Shown here in pieces: positions 30,190 to 38,633 of a DNA stretch of 38,700 nucleotides. Below the pieces are notes generated by a model, which saw only the letters and a list, made by a program, of their open reading frames with translations, was not told the DNA's origin and did not search any database. The DNA comes from Crocinitomix sp. (GTDB lineage: Bacteria > Bacteroidota > Bacteroidia > Flavobacteriales_D > Crocinitomicaceae): NCBI GenBank assembly GCA_015662905.1, contig DQTE01000088.1:1-38700 (forward strand), given 5' to 3'. Each line of letters opens with the position of its first letter. Within the stretch, counting starts at the first letter, position 1. Both the position numbers and the translations under genes were made by a program.

Positions 30190-32244
30190 TTATAAAGATT
30201 TTACCACATAAACGGTACGTCTATTTAATTGGTGCATAGTTTTCTTTTCTTTTTCAGTAGATAAACTCTCAATAAAATCTTCTGTTAAAGTAACCTGTTT
30301 TCCGTTAATTGTTACAGTTGCTGGTTTTGTCTCACCATATCCTTCTGCACTTAACCTATCTTTAGAAATATCTTTACTAATCAGATAGTCCATTACCGCC
30401 TTTGCTCTATTTTTTGATAGTTCCATATTGTGAGCGTCATCACCTTGTGCATCTGTATGTCCTTGCAATTCAATTTTCATATTAGGGTTAGCTTTTAAGT
30501 AATTTGCTAAATTATCGAGTTCAACATAAGATTCTTTACGTAAACGGTACGAATCCAAATCAAAAAATACATTTTTCAGAACAATTTCTTTTCCTAAATC
30601 GTTCATTGGGACAAGAGGTACATCCATTTGGTAAGGTTCGTCAGAGTTTTCAGGTACGGTCAAATTAAAGTGAACAGAAAAAGGATTATACCCTTTTTTA
30701 TTAACAATAAGTGCGTACGCTCTATTTGTAGGTAGAGTTACCAAAAATTCTCCTGTTTTATAGTCAGATTTTGAATGTACAACTTCTTTGCCAGTTGCTA
30801 AATCTATTAATGAAAATTCAGCTTCTAATTTTTCGTTTGTTTTAACATTATAAACCAATCCCGCCATATAGATGGTTCTGGTTGGTCTAACAGATTCGGG
30901 TAATTCGAATTGATATAAATCTAAATCTCCAAAACCACCATCTCTATCGCTGGCAAATATGGCCAATTTACCATCTGCAAACACTAATAGTGAGTTTTCA
31001 TCAGCAGAGGTATTTATTGGATAGCCTAAATTCACAGGGTCTGACCAAGTACCATCAGGTTGTAACTGTGTCATATACAAATCATACCCTCCCATTCCAA
31101 CATGCCCATTTGATGCAAAATATAAGGTTCTTCCATCTGGATGAATTAATACTGAAGATTCAGAATAAGGTGTATTGATATTGTCAGGTAATTTTTTAGC
31201 CCCCCCCCAAGAACCATCACTTTGTAGTTTTGACACGTAGATATCGCCATTTCTTTTATTTCTACCACCAGTTCCACGTATTTGTCCTCTAATGAAATAC
31301 AATGTTTTTCCATCTGCTGATAATGAGGGCTGAGTTTCCCAATGTATTGTATTTACATTACCTGGTAAATTGATAGGATCCATCCATTTATTACCATACT
31401 TTTTGGTTACAAAAAAATCGCAACTACCATACCCTCTTCTATTTTCTCCATAACGACCTCTTTCGTCAGCACAACCTACAAAAATAAGTGTTCTACCATC
31501 TGGCGCAAAAGTTGGTGCGCCTTCATTAAACGGGGTGTTAATATTTTTAGGCATAGGCTTACCCACTTGCCAATAATTAGCATCTCCAGTACTGATAAAA
31601 AAATCTTCTTGAGCGCCATATCTACTTCTGCTATCACTTACCCTGCGCGTAAACAACAATTGTTTTTGGTCAACGGTTAAGGTTGGAAAATATTCAGGAT
31701 CCGGTGTATTTACTCCACTACCTACATTAATAGGTTTAAACGGAACGGGATGTTTAATTGCTTCAATAGCAAATTCACTATTTTTAATAATCCAATCCGC
31801 CTCTGCAAAATTATCTTTGTTAGCACCAGGTACAGTTTTAAAGTGTTTAGCGTGTTTTAACGCCTGTTCATATCGTCCTATGCGTTGTTCCATTTGCGCC
31901 AATTCTAAATATATGTATCCTGTTTTAGAAAAATTAGGATTAATTTCTATGGCTTTGTTGTAAGATTCAACTGCCATATTTAATTTACCCATAGATGCTG
32001 CAAAATCGCCTTTCATTAAGTAAGCATCAATAAAATTTGGGTCTTTAGATATAGCTTTATCACACCATTCAATTGCTTCTTTATAATTAGGTCTGCCTGT
32101 ATAGGGGTCTAGCTCTCTTGTTTTTTGCAAAGCAGTCTCAGCGTATTTAATTGCTTTTTTATTTTTAGTGCTCCATTGTCCTGATTGCGCTGTGGCACAA
32201 GACACAAACATAAATAGAATAAGAAAATTTATAATGTATTTCAT
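30190..32244 (-). CDS. PorE-like OmpA-family protein (TPR, beta-propeller, CRD, OmpA)
   Basis: The 684-residue protein starts with an export signal that could be a lipobox (FMFVSC, Cys 16). Domains in order: TPR units at about 30-150 (AIEWCDKAISKDPNFIDAYLMKGD, AVESYNKAIEINPNF), WD40-like/PD40 propeller blades at about 165-430 (PTFAPDGRTLIFVG, PSLSADGKTLYFIRG, VLIHPDGRTLYFASNG), a carboxypeptidase-regulatory-like domain at about 455-545, and an OmpA peptidoglycan-binding domain from about 556 (VFFDLDSYRL, GHTDAQGDDAHNMELSKNRA). This is the architecture of PorE (PG1058), a T9SS component that ties the machine to peptidoglycan. Flavobacteria carry paralogues, so the role is inferred. A G9 run interrupts the propeller coding region. 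Confidence 0.85.
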   Translation of the reverse strand: MKYIINFLILFMFVSCATAQSGQWSTKNKKAIKYAETALQKTRELDPYTGRPNYKEAIEWCDKAISKDPNFIDAYLMKGDFAASMGKLNMAVESYNKAIEINPNFSKTGYIYLELAQMEQRIGRYEQALKHAKHFKTVPGANKDNFAEADWIIKNSEFAIEAIKHPVPFKPINVGSGVNTPDPEYFPTLTVDQKQLLFTRRVSDSRSRYGAQEDFFISTGDANYWQVGKPMPKNINTPFNEGAPTFAPDGRTLIFVGCADERGRYGENRRGYGSCDFFVTKKYGNKWMDPINLPGNVNTIHWETQPSLSADGKTLYFIRGQIRGTGGRNKRNGDIYVSKLQSDGSWGGAKKLPDNINTPYSESSVLIHPDGRTLYFASNGHVGMGGYDLYMTQLQPDGTWSDPVNLGYPINTSADENSLLVFADGKLAIFASDRDGGFGDLDLYQFELPESVRPTRTIYMAGLVYNVKTNEKLEAEFSLIDLATGKEVVHSKSDYKTGEFLVTLPTNRAYALIVNKKGYNPFSVHFNLTVPENSDEPYQMDVPLVPMNDLGKEIVLKNVFFDLDSYRLRKESYVELDNLANYLKANPNMKIELQGHTDAQGDDAHNMELSKNRAKAVMDYLISKDISKDRLSAEGYGETKPATVTINGKQVTLTEDFIESLSTEKEKKTMHQLNRRTVYVVKSL
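31200..31208. repeat. Nine-base C/G homopolymer inside the PorE-like gene
   Basis: Nine consecutive C bases on the plus strand (G9 on the coding strand) encode the Trp-Gly-Gly-Ala part of SDGSWGGAKKLP at residues about 345-349. It is the only such tract I noticed in this AT-rich window. The reading frame is intact as given. A one-base slip would truncate the protein before its C-terminal domains. Confidence 0.75.
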
Positions 32245-32520
32245 ATTGATTTTAAAATTGATTACTTAGAGTTTATCAAATATTATTCCGCTAAATATAA
32301 TGTTTTTTTTTTCGTTAGGGATAGGAATGGTAACTGTTTTTAAGAAAAAAATTAAAATTTGTTGGTTTTAAATTACGACCAACGGAAGTGCATTTAAAAG
32401 TTTACAAATTGTTTGTTTTGTAAAAACACTAAAATGGATAGTTAATTTTAAAATAACGAAAAACACAATTATTCTGTCAAAGCCAAGAGAATTTGCTAAA
32501 AGTTAAGTGTTTTTTACTTT

Positions 32521-33903
32521 TTATTCTTGTATCTTTTCTAGTACTACTGTAAAGTGTCTCATAATAGGGGCTTCCCATAAAATTTTGTACCCTCTTTTTG
32601 CTTCTGTCCTTGATTTGTATATTTTTTTTAACGTTGCTGCAATGTATTCCATGTGGTTATGTGTATATGTTCTACGTGGAATTGCCAATCTTACAAGTTC
32701 TAATTCGGGATAACGGTTTTCACGAGTTTCAGGGTCTCTATCTGCTAAAATTGTTCCTACTTCAACCCCTCTAATACCACCAACAATATAAAGTTCTATT
32801 GCCAAAGATTGCGCTCTATATTCTTCTTTAGGAATAGTTGGTACAAATTTATTAGCATCTAAATATACTGCATGACCACCAATTGGTTTTTGCACTGGCA
32901 CACCAAATTCAGCCATTTTTTCACCTAAATACTGTACTTGTGTTATTCTACTAGTTAAATAATCATAATCAAGGGCTTCATACAAGCCTACAGCCAATGC
33001 CCCCATATCTCTCCCACTCATTCCTCCGTAAGTAATAAAACCTTCATACATAATGTTAAACGTTATTGCAGTTCTATATATTTCTTCATCATTCAGGGCT
33101 ATAATTCCCCCCATATTAACCAAACCATCTTTTTTTGAACTCATTGTCATGCCATCTCCATAACTAAACATTTCAGCTGCTATACTTTTAATAGACCTGT
33201 TTTTATAGGCTTCTTCTCTTTCTTTAATAAAATAGCAGTTTTCTGCGTATCTGGCCGCATCAAAAAAAAGTTTTACATTGTATGCTTTACACAGTTCTGA
33301 CACTGCTTTAATATTTGCCATAGATACAGGTTGTCCTCCTGCAGTATTACAGGTCACGGTAACGATAACAAAGGGTATTTTTTCAATTGGGTTAGATTTA
33401 AATACTTTCTCTAGTTTATTCAAATCTATGTTACCTTTAAAAGGATGAAATAAATCTGTATTTGTCGCTTCATCAATGATACAGTCAACGACCTTACCTT
33501 TTCTATACTCTATGTGTCCTTTTGTCGTGTCAAAATGAGAATTACCAGGAATAATATCGCCCTCTTTTACCATTGCCGAAAACAAAACATTTTCAGCAGC
33601 TCTCCCCTGATGTGTTGGAATAAAAAAGTTGTATCCTGTAATATCTTTTACTGCTTTTTCTAACTTTAGAAAAGAACTAGACCCCGCATAAGACTCATCT
33701 GCAAGCATTACCTCTGCCCATTGTCTATCACTCATAGCTCCTGTACCCGAATCAGTTAACAAATCAATATAAACTTGATCAGATTTTAGATTAAACAGAT
33801 TATACTTAGCTTCTTTAATCCATTGTTTACGTTGCTCAACGGTTGACTTTTTAATAGATTCAACCATTTTTATTCTGTAAGGTTCAGCGTAAGGTAATTC
33901 CAT
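32521..33903 (-). CDS. tnaA: Tryptophanase (tryptophan indole-lyase)
   Basis: This PLP enzyme splits L-tryptophan into indole, pyruvate and ammonia. The 460-residue protein has the beta-eliminating lyase landmarks YIDLLTDSGTGAMSD, IPTHQGRAAEN, NTAGGQPVSMANIKAV and FFDAARYAENCYF, plus the PLP lysine region MSSKKDGLVNMGG (Lys 257/258). The close relative tyrosine phenol-lyase has Thr 124 and Arg 381. Here the matching residues are Asp 125 (HFDTTKGH) and Val 382 (GVEVGT), the pair typical of tryptophanase. A perfect -7 box ends 11 bases before the ATG, leaving no room for a tnaC-type leader peptide. No tryptophan permease is nearby. Confidence 0.92.
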   Translation of the reverse strand: MELPYAEPYRIKMVESIKKSTVEQRKQWIKEAKYNLFNLKSDQVYIDLLTDSGTGAMSDRQWAEVMLADESYAGSSSFLKLEKAVKDITGYNFFIPTHQGRAAENVLFSAMVKEGDIIPGNSHFDTTKGHIEYRKGKVVDCIIDEATNTDLFHPFKGNIDLNKLEKVFKSNPIEKIPFVIVTVTCNTAGGQPVSMANIKAVSELCKAYNVKLFFDAARYAENCYFIKEREEAYKNRSIKSIAAEMFSYGDGMTMSSKKDGLVNMGGIIALNDEEIYRTAITFNIMYEGFITYGGMSGRDMGALAVGLYEALDYDYLTSRITQVQYLGEKMAEFGVPVQKPIGGHAVYLDANKFVPTIPKEEYRAQSLAIELYIVGGIRGVEVGTILADRDPETRENRYPELELVRLAIPRRTYTHNHMEYIAATLKKIYKSRTEAKRGYKILWEAPIMRHFTVVLEKIQE

Positions 33904-33914
33904 ATTTTTTATTA

Positions 33915-33922
33915 CAAAGCTA
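33915..33922 (-). promoter_or_regulatory. -7 promoter box of tnaA
   Basis: On the minus strand this reads TAGCTTTG, a perfect TAnnTTTG match, with 11 bases between its end and the tnaA ATG (33903). The leader would be about 5 bases. No -33 TTG is seen at standard spacing. Confidence 0.5.
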
Positions 33923-34046
33923 ACAATACGTTTTATAAATAAATATGATATAAATCATTAGGGTAATATAAAATGAATTTAATTAACACCTTAAATCCAC
34001 AAGTATCTTCTACTGCAAAGCTAAACTTCACACCATTATTGGGAAT

Positions 34047-34114
34047 GCCTGTCTGCCGACAAAGGCAGGCCTGTTTTTCGACACTCACCACCTGTCTGCG
34101 TTTGTACTGGCAGA
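34047..34114. repeat. Two related GC-rich hairpins (REP-like element)
   Basis: The nonamer CCTGTCTGC occurs at 34048-34056 and again at 34091-34099. Each copy is followed by a GGCAG block that can pair with it: TGCC (34054-34057) with GGCA (34064-34067), extended by GCC (34047-34049) with GGC (34068-34070); and TCTGC (34095-34099) with GCAGA (34110-34114). Nothing like it appears elsewhere in the window. It resembles short palindromic intergenic repeats seen in some Flavobacteriales genomes, which is recollection, not a search result. Confidence 0.55.
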
Positions 34115-34316
34115 TGACTAATGCTATGTTTGCGTATCTCAAACCTGCGCTCCCCCCATTACTCACCCTCTTTTTTGTTTTTTATGGTGTTCGTGATTTT
34201 ACCTAGTAAAGTTCTGACGTACATTTTTACTTTTAGGTACAAATTTTATTTGCTTTTTAAGGTGTTTATGAATGATTCTCATTTCGCTACGAACATACCT
34301 GCAGATTTAAGGTAAC

Positions 34317-34347
34317 AAAAAAAGGTTGTCTCTTTCAAAACAACCTT
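34317..34347 (-). terminator. Terminator of the metalloprotease / Bax inhibitor pair
   Basis: AAGGTTGT (34322-34329) and ACAACCTT (34340-34347) form a perfect 8-bp stem with a 10-base loop. On the minus strand the stem runs directly into a T tract (A run on plus, 34317-34323), 26 bases past the stop of the 34374 gene. Confidence 0.78.
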
Positions 34348-34373
34348 ATTAAAATATAATAACATTTTGTTTA

Positions 34374-35099
34374 CTAATCTCTTCTATTTAACAAAATTAC
34401 AATCCAATATAAAAGGTTTGCTATAGCACCCAACGCTGCCACAACATAAGTCATTGCTGCCCATTTTAAAGCGTCTTTAGCACCGTCGTATTCGTCTGCA
34501 CTGACAATTCCATTGTTTTGAATCCAAGCTAAAGCTCTATTGCTCGCATCAAACTCTACTGGTAAAGTTACCAAAGTAAAAAGTGTAATAACGGCTTGTG
34601 CAGCTATAATGATATAAAGTACATATTCAAAAGGAAAAACATTTGACATAAAGTAGCCTAAAAATATAGAAGCCCCAACCACCATATTCATAATCATACC
34701 ACTGGCGTTTTGAATAGGCACCAATTTAGACCTTAAAGTTAGCATACTATAGGCCGTTGCATGTTGAACAGCATGACCACACTCATGAGTAGCCACCGCT
34801 GTAGCTGCTACTGAAGAGCTTGCATACACTTCATCACTTAAATTAACGGTTTTTTTAATAGGATTATAGTGGTCAGTCAGTTGTCCACGCACATGGATGA
34901 CTCTTACGTCATGAATACCGTAATCTCTCAGCATTTTTTCCGCCACTTCTTTTCCTGTCAATCCAATTTTCAATCTTTCTTTAGAGTATTTAGCAAATTT
35001 TGATTTTAGTCTGCCACTTACAAACATACTTATACCCATAAAGATAAAACCAATAATCATTGGCCCCCAATACATTGTTGCTATACCTCCGTCTTGCAT
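34374..35099 (-). CDS. YugP-type neutral zinc metallopeptidase (membrane)
   Basis: The 241-residue membrane protease has one N-terminal helix (YWGPMIIGFIFMGISMFVSG), a cytosolic zinc motif ATHECGHAVQH (His 105, Glu 106, His 109), and further helices at about 137-177 and 215-237. The PVEFDASNRALAW block after the second membrane region is characteristic of the YugP family and may supply the third ligand (Glu). Preceding sequence LTDHYNPIKKTVNLSDEVY is also conserved in the family. Its substrate is unknown. The gene starts 22 bases after the Bax inhibitor gene, so both should be on one transcript ending at the hairpin at 34317-34347. Together they suggest membrane protein quality control. Confidence 0.88.
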   Translation of the reverse strand: MQDGGIATMYWGPMIIGFIFMGISMFVSGRLKSKFAKYSKERLKIGLTGKEVAEKMLRDYGIHDVRVIHVRGQLTDHYNPIKKTVNLSDEVYASSSVAATAVATHECGHAVQHATAYSMLTLRSKLVPIQNASGMIMNMVVGASIFLGYFMSNVFPFEYVLYIIIAAQAVITLFTLVTLPVEFDASNRALAWIQNNGIVSADEYDGAKDALKWAAMTYVVAALGAIANLLYWIVILLNRRD

Positions 35100-35121
35100 A
35101 ACTTATAAATTTACACCTTTT

Positions 35122-35847
35122 TTAGTTTCTATCTCCCATAAAACGTAATAAGAACAAAAATAAGTTTATAAAGTCTAAGTAAAGACTTAATGCACCCATT
35201 ATTGCAGATTTTTTACCTACTTCACTATACGCATCAACTTGTGCCCCTATGTTTTTAAGTTTTTGAGTGTCATACGCCGTTAAGCCAGTAAAAATTAACA
35301 CCCCTATTCCACTAATAATATAGTCCATAGTAGAAGACCCTAAAAACCAATTTACTACAGAGGCAATTATCAGCCCGATTAAAGCCATATATAAAATAGA
35401 CCCAAATTTTGTTAAATCTGTCCTGGTTGTGTATCCTAATAGCGCCATTATGCCAAATGTACCTGCCGTTACAAAAAATGTAACCGCAATTGAACTCATG
35501 GTATAGGCTAAAAATATAAAACTTAAACTAATTCCTGTTATAACAGAATAGGCTATAAAAGTCATAAATAATGCCGAAAAGGACATTTTTTGAACCCTAA
35601 AACTCATTAGCATCACTAATCCTAAAGGGGCTAACATTACCACCCACCCTAAAATTGTCATGCCACCTGTTTCAAAATTTATCAAGTACCTTAACAACTC
35701 TGGTGTTGTTCCAAATAAGTAAGCGGCTACACCTGACAGGGCTAACGCCACAAACATCCATGAAAATACTTTTGACATAAATGTTTTTGATAACTCTGCA
35801 CTTTCTATAGCTGTGCTGTATTGATTGTCTATTATTTCGTTTCTCAT
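35122..35847 (-). CDS. Bax inhibitor-1 / YccA family membrane protein
   Basis: The 241-residue protein has seven hydrophobic segments starting near residue 25 (VFSWMFVALALSGVAAYLF). It has the family's ...FGIMALLGYTTRTDLTKFGSILYMALIGLIIASVVN region, GLTAYDTQKLK near residue 188, and a C-terminal ALSLYLDFINLFLFLLR segment. Bacterial members act as membrane calcium leak channels or modulate FtsH, and the role here is not shown. It is first in a two-gene unit with the YugP-like protease, and a perfect -7 box lies 24 bases upstream of its ATG. Confidence 0.93.
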   Translation of the reverse strand: MRNEIIDNQYSTAIESAELSKTFMSKVFSWMFVALALSGVAAYLFGTTPELLRYLINFETGGMTILGWVVMLAPLGLVMLMSFRVQKMSFSALFMTFIAYSVITGISLSFIFLAYTMSSIAVTFFVTAGTFGIMALLGYTTRTDLTKFGSILYMALIGLIIASVVNWFLGSSTMDYIISGIGVLIFTGLTAYDTQKLKNIGAQVDAYSEVGKKSAIMGALSLYLDFINLFLFLLRFMGDRN

Positions 35848-35871
35848 CTTTTTTTAATTTTTTGTTTTTAT

Positions 35872-35879
35872 CAAAGTTA
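35872..35879 (-). promoter_or_regulatory. -7 promoter box of the Bax inhibitor / metalloprotease unit
   Basis: On the minus strand this reads TAACTTTG, a perfect TAnnTTTG match, ending 24 bases before the ATG at 35847. No TTG lies at the usual upstream spacing. Confidence 0.55.
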
Positions 35880-35932
35880 ATAATTCTGTAATAATATTTG
35901 AATTTTAGTTATGCTTTTTTTAGCAAATACCT

Positions 35933-35940
35933 TACCTTTG
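35933..35940 (+). promoter_or_regulatory. -7 promoter box of hldD
   Basis: TACCTTTG followed by CC is a perfect -7 match, 36 bases upstream of the ATG at 35977. It is divergent from the Bax inhibitor promoter 53 bases away, so the two may share regulation. Confidence 0.58.
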
Positions 35941-35976
35941 CCTAATAAACTGACATTTTGTCTTAAATTATAAAAA

Positions 35977-36942
35977 ATGATTGTAGTTACAGGTTCGACA
36001 GGATTTATATCGTCTTGTTTGGTTGCAGAGTTAAATCAAAAAGGATTTAGCAACATTGTCGTTGTTGATGATTTTTCAAGAGAAGACAAAAACAAAAATT
36101 TAATAGGTAAATCAATAGTAGCCAAGGTGCCACGAATGGATTTTTTTAAATGGGCAGATGATTTTAAAACTGAAATTGACTTTATTTTTCACTTAGGCGC
36201 CAGAACAGATACCACTGAGTTTGATTATTCTATTTTTGACAAACTAAATGTTCAGTACTCTAAGAATATGTGGCAATTTTGTACAGAACGTCAAATCCCT
36301 TTAGTTTATGCGAGTAGTGCAGCCACTTATGGTATGGGCGAGCACGGATACAATGACGTCCACTCTATTGTTGAAAAGTTAAAACCATTAAACCCTTATG
36401 GGGAATCTAAAAATGATTTTGATAAATGGGTTTTAAAACAAGACCAAACACCTCCCTTTTGGGCAGGATTAAAATTTTTTAATGTATATGGCCCTAACGA
36501 ATTTCATAAAGGAAGAATGGCGTCAGTGATTTTTCATGCATTTAATCAAATTAGTAAAACTGGTGGAATGAAACTTTTTGCATCTCATCATCCCGATTAT
36601 AAAAACGGTGAACAATTGCGTGATTTTGTGTATGTAAAAGATGTTGTTTCTGTTTGTATGTACTTAATGTCAAAACAACCAAATAGTGGGTTATATAATT
36701 TAGGAACAGGCAAGGCACGTACTTTTTTAGACTTAGCCAAAGCCACATTTAAAGCTATGAATAAAAATGAAAGCATTAGCTTTATACCAACGCCTGAAGA
36801 CATTAGAGATAAATATCAATACTTTACTGAAGCTAATATGTCTAAGCTAATTAACAGTGGATACAAGCAACCTTTTTACAGTTTAGAAGATGGCGTTAAT
36901 GATTATGTGAAAAATTACTTGACACCTAATAAGTATCTATAA
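35977..36942 (+). CDS. hldD: ADP-L-glycero-D-manno-heptose-6-epimerase
   Basis: HldD (RfaD) converts ADP-D-glycero-D-manno-heptose to the L-glycero form used in the LPS inner core. The 321-residue protein has the extended SDR fold. The Rossmann start is VTGSTGFISSCLV, the catalytic residues sit in YASSAATYG and the YxxxK of NPYGESKNDFD, and FFNVYGPNEFHKGRMASV and RDFVYVKDVV follow as in E. coli HldD. One oddity: the glycine motif GxxGxxG reads G6-STG9-FI-S12, with Ser in place of the third Gly. The gene stands alone and other heptose genes are absent. Confidence in the family is high. Confidence 0.92.
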   Translation: MIVVTGSTGFISSCLVAELNQKGFSNIVVVDDFSREDKNKNLIGKSIVAKVPRMDFFKWADDFKTEIDFIFHLGARTDTTEFDYSIFDKLNVQYSKNMWQFCTERQIPLVYASSAATYGMGEHGYNDVHSIVEKLKPLNPYGESKNDFDKWVLKQDQTPPFWAGLKFFNVYGPNEFHKGRMASVIFHAFNQISKTGGMKLFASHHPDYKNGEQLRDFVYVKDVVSVCMYLMSKQPNSGLYNLGTGKARTFLDLAKATFKAMNKNESISFIPTPEDIRDKYQYFTEANMSKLINSGYKQPFYSLEDGVNDYVKNYLTPNKYL

Positions 36943-37031
36943 AAGAAAAAGTATTTGTTGTCTATTAGACCTGACATTTAGTTTTTAAGCATTGTGCAAA
37001 TTTATAAACTAAACGCTACTGACTTGAGATG

Positions 37032-38589
37032 CTACTCAACAACAATTTTACCAGAATAATGTTTTCCTTCAATTAAGATAGAATAAAAATACACCCCTGG
37101 TTTAACTACATTACCACTCAAATCTTTTCTTTGCCATAATATTTTTTGTTGCCCTTGGCTTAGTTCCCCTTGCCATAAATTATTAATTAATTTACCTTGT
37201 GCGTCATAAATAAATACGCTTGTAAAAGCTGTATTATTTAGATTAAACTCAATAATTGTTGATACATTTAAAGGATTAGGGTACGCCTTTACATTAATAG
37301 TTGAAAATACCTCTTCATTTTGAGCTAAATAAATACTATTTAAACTGTCTATATTGACGTTTTCATCACCTAACTGGTAAGCCATAAAATGAAAATAAAT
37401 CAAAAACATTTCGTCAGTTGTATTTAATCCAGCGCCTATATTAATTGGCGGGTTATTGGGGTTGTGAGGATTATTAACTGTGTTATCATAAATTCCAATA
37501 CCATGAATTTGTGAACCTGCAACTATTTTTTTTGGATATTCAAACCAATAGAAATCCTGCCATTCAAAATCCCAATGAGGAATTTTAATAAAGGGAATAG
37601 TATCGTTTGATGGTGTAGTTGAATACGACTGAATAGACTTACCTATAAGGTGCATGTGAGGAAATACACTTAGTAAAGTAAAATCTGTAGGAATACTAGA
37701 AAAAGTATTTGTAACTGTATCAATTTGATTTGCATTAATTGTAAAACTCCAGTCTTGAATAATTGGAGCGGCGTTAATTTGTCTAAATGGAGAGACATTG
37801 TCGTCATAAAAATAGAAATTTACTGAGGTCTGGTCAAATGTTCCATAGCTACCTTCAGGATAATGCATAGCCAAAACAATATCTGAACCTGCTTCTAAAA
37901 TCATTCCAGCAGAAAAGTTTTGCGAAGACGGGAATATTGTTGGTGTAGCTCCAGGTGTGTATCCCATCATTAAATTACCTGCTACTGGTCCACCACAATT
38001 ACCACCAATAGTGTCTGTTGTATTACTGTTAGTTGCATCTGAATACACTAAACAATGATGAACAGTTGAATAATTTCCAGGTATGACTTCAATGGCTTTT
38101 AACTTTTTTATCTTGAACTAAACCAGATGGAATAACAAAACAAACATAATCATCACTAAAAGGGGTTGCCTTACTCATATAGTTAGGGGCTTGAATCACT
38201 AAATCTGGCACACCAGGCAATTGTTGACTTCCATTATAGATTGGTGGTGGTGGCGCCATTGTTGGATCGCCCTCTAATGCGCCATCATTTACCCAGTTAA
38301 TTAAAATGTTTTTTTCTTGCTGCGTTAAAACCCTCTCCCCTGAATAATGTTGATACGCAGTATCAGCTGTCCATGGAGGCATAATTCCATTAGACACATA
38401 ATTAAGAATTAAAGGGGCGTAATTACTTGCTTGTGTATAAGTCATTAATGAGTTTGGTGCTATTCCATTTGGATTATGACAGCTAGTGCAGTTATTGTAC
38501 AACACCGTTGCCGCGTGTTCTGACCAAGTTGTTTGAGCTACACTTGTAAAACACAAAACATGCAAAGCAAAAAATGATAATAATTTCAT
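37032..38589 (-). pseudogene. T9SS-exported cytochrome c / copper monooxygenase-like protein, frameshifted
   Basis: Two abutting frames form one protein. The first (start ATG 38589, stop TGA 38091-38089) has a signal peptide (MKLLSFFALHVLCFTSVAQ) and a haem c site CTSCH (Cys 34, Cys 37, His 38) with candidate axial Met 70. The second continues without its own ATG. It shows VHHC just after the break, LAMHYPEGS and FPHMHLIGKS, which match the Cu ligands (HH, H, HxH) of the copper type II ascorbate-dependent monooxygenase (PHM/DBM) fold. It ends in a T9SS type A sorting domain (AYPNPLNVSTIIEF, KPGVYFYSI, GKIVVE). Removing one base near A-runs at 38097-38109 restores a 518-codon frame. The oxidised substrate is unknown. 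It is either a true frameshift mutation or a sequencing error. Confidence 0.82.
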
Positions 38590-38602
38590 GTTTTTTTGAT
38601 TG

Positions 38603-38633
38603 TAAATATATGAAAATCTTATAATTAAACCAA
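38603..38633 (-). promoter_or_regulatory. Promoter of the cytochrome c / copper protein gene
   Basis: On the minus strand TTG (38633-38631), a 20-base spacer and TATATTTA (38610-38603) give one mismatch from the full Bacteroidota consensus. The box ends 13 bases before ATG 38589, supporting that start over the longer frame that opens at 38694. Confidence 0.45.

Larger units (their letters stand above)
33904..34373. other. 470-base non-coding region with promoter, hairpins and terminator
   Basis: This is the longest gap in the window. It holds the tnaA promoter box (33915-33922, minus), a locally GC-richer stretch at about 34040-34160 with two related hairpins, and the minus-strand terminator of the 34374-35847 pair (34317-34347). 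Short open frames exist on both strands but have atypical composition and no promoter or conserved motif; I do not call them genes. No tRNA cloverleaf was found. Confidence 0.6.

Noticed and set aside
33904-33935. A tnaC-like leader peptide and attenuation system for tryptophanase
   Set aside because: The predicted transcript start lies about 5 bases from the tnaA ATG, so there is no room for a leader ORF, and no Trp codon cluster is seen.
33933-34315. Short ORFs on both strands (64-77 residues) in the gap upstream of tnaA
   Set aside because: They run through the palindromic repeat and terminator regions, overlap each other on both strands, and have odd composition and no promoter.
38080-38120. 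Programmed ribosomal frameshifting at A AAA AAG in the copper protein gene
   Set aside because: That heptamer promotes -1 shifts, but restoring the frame needs +1 (one base skipped). No pause structure is evident. A homopolymer indel is simpler.
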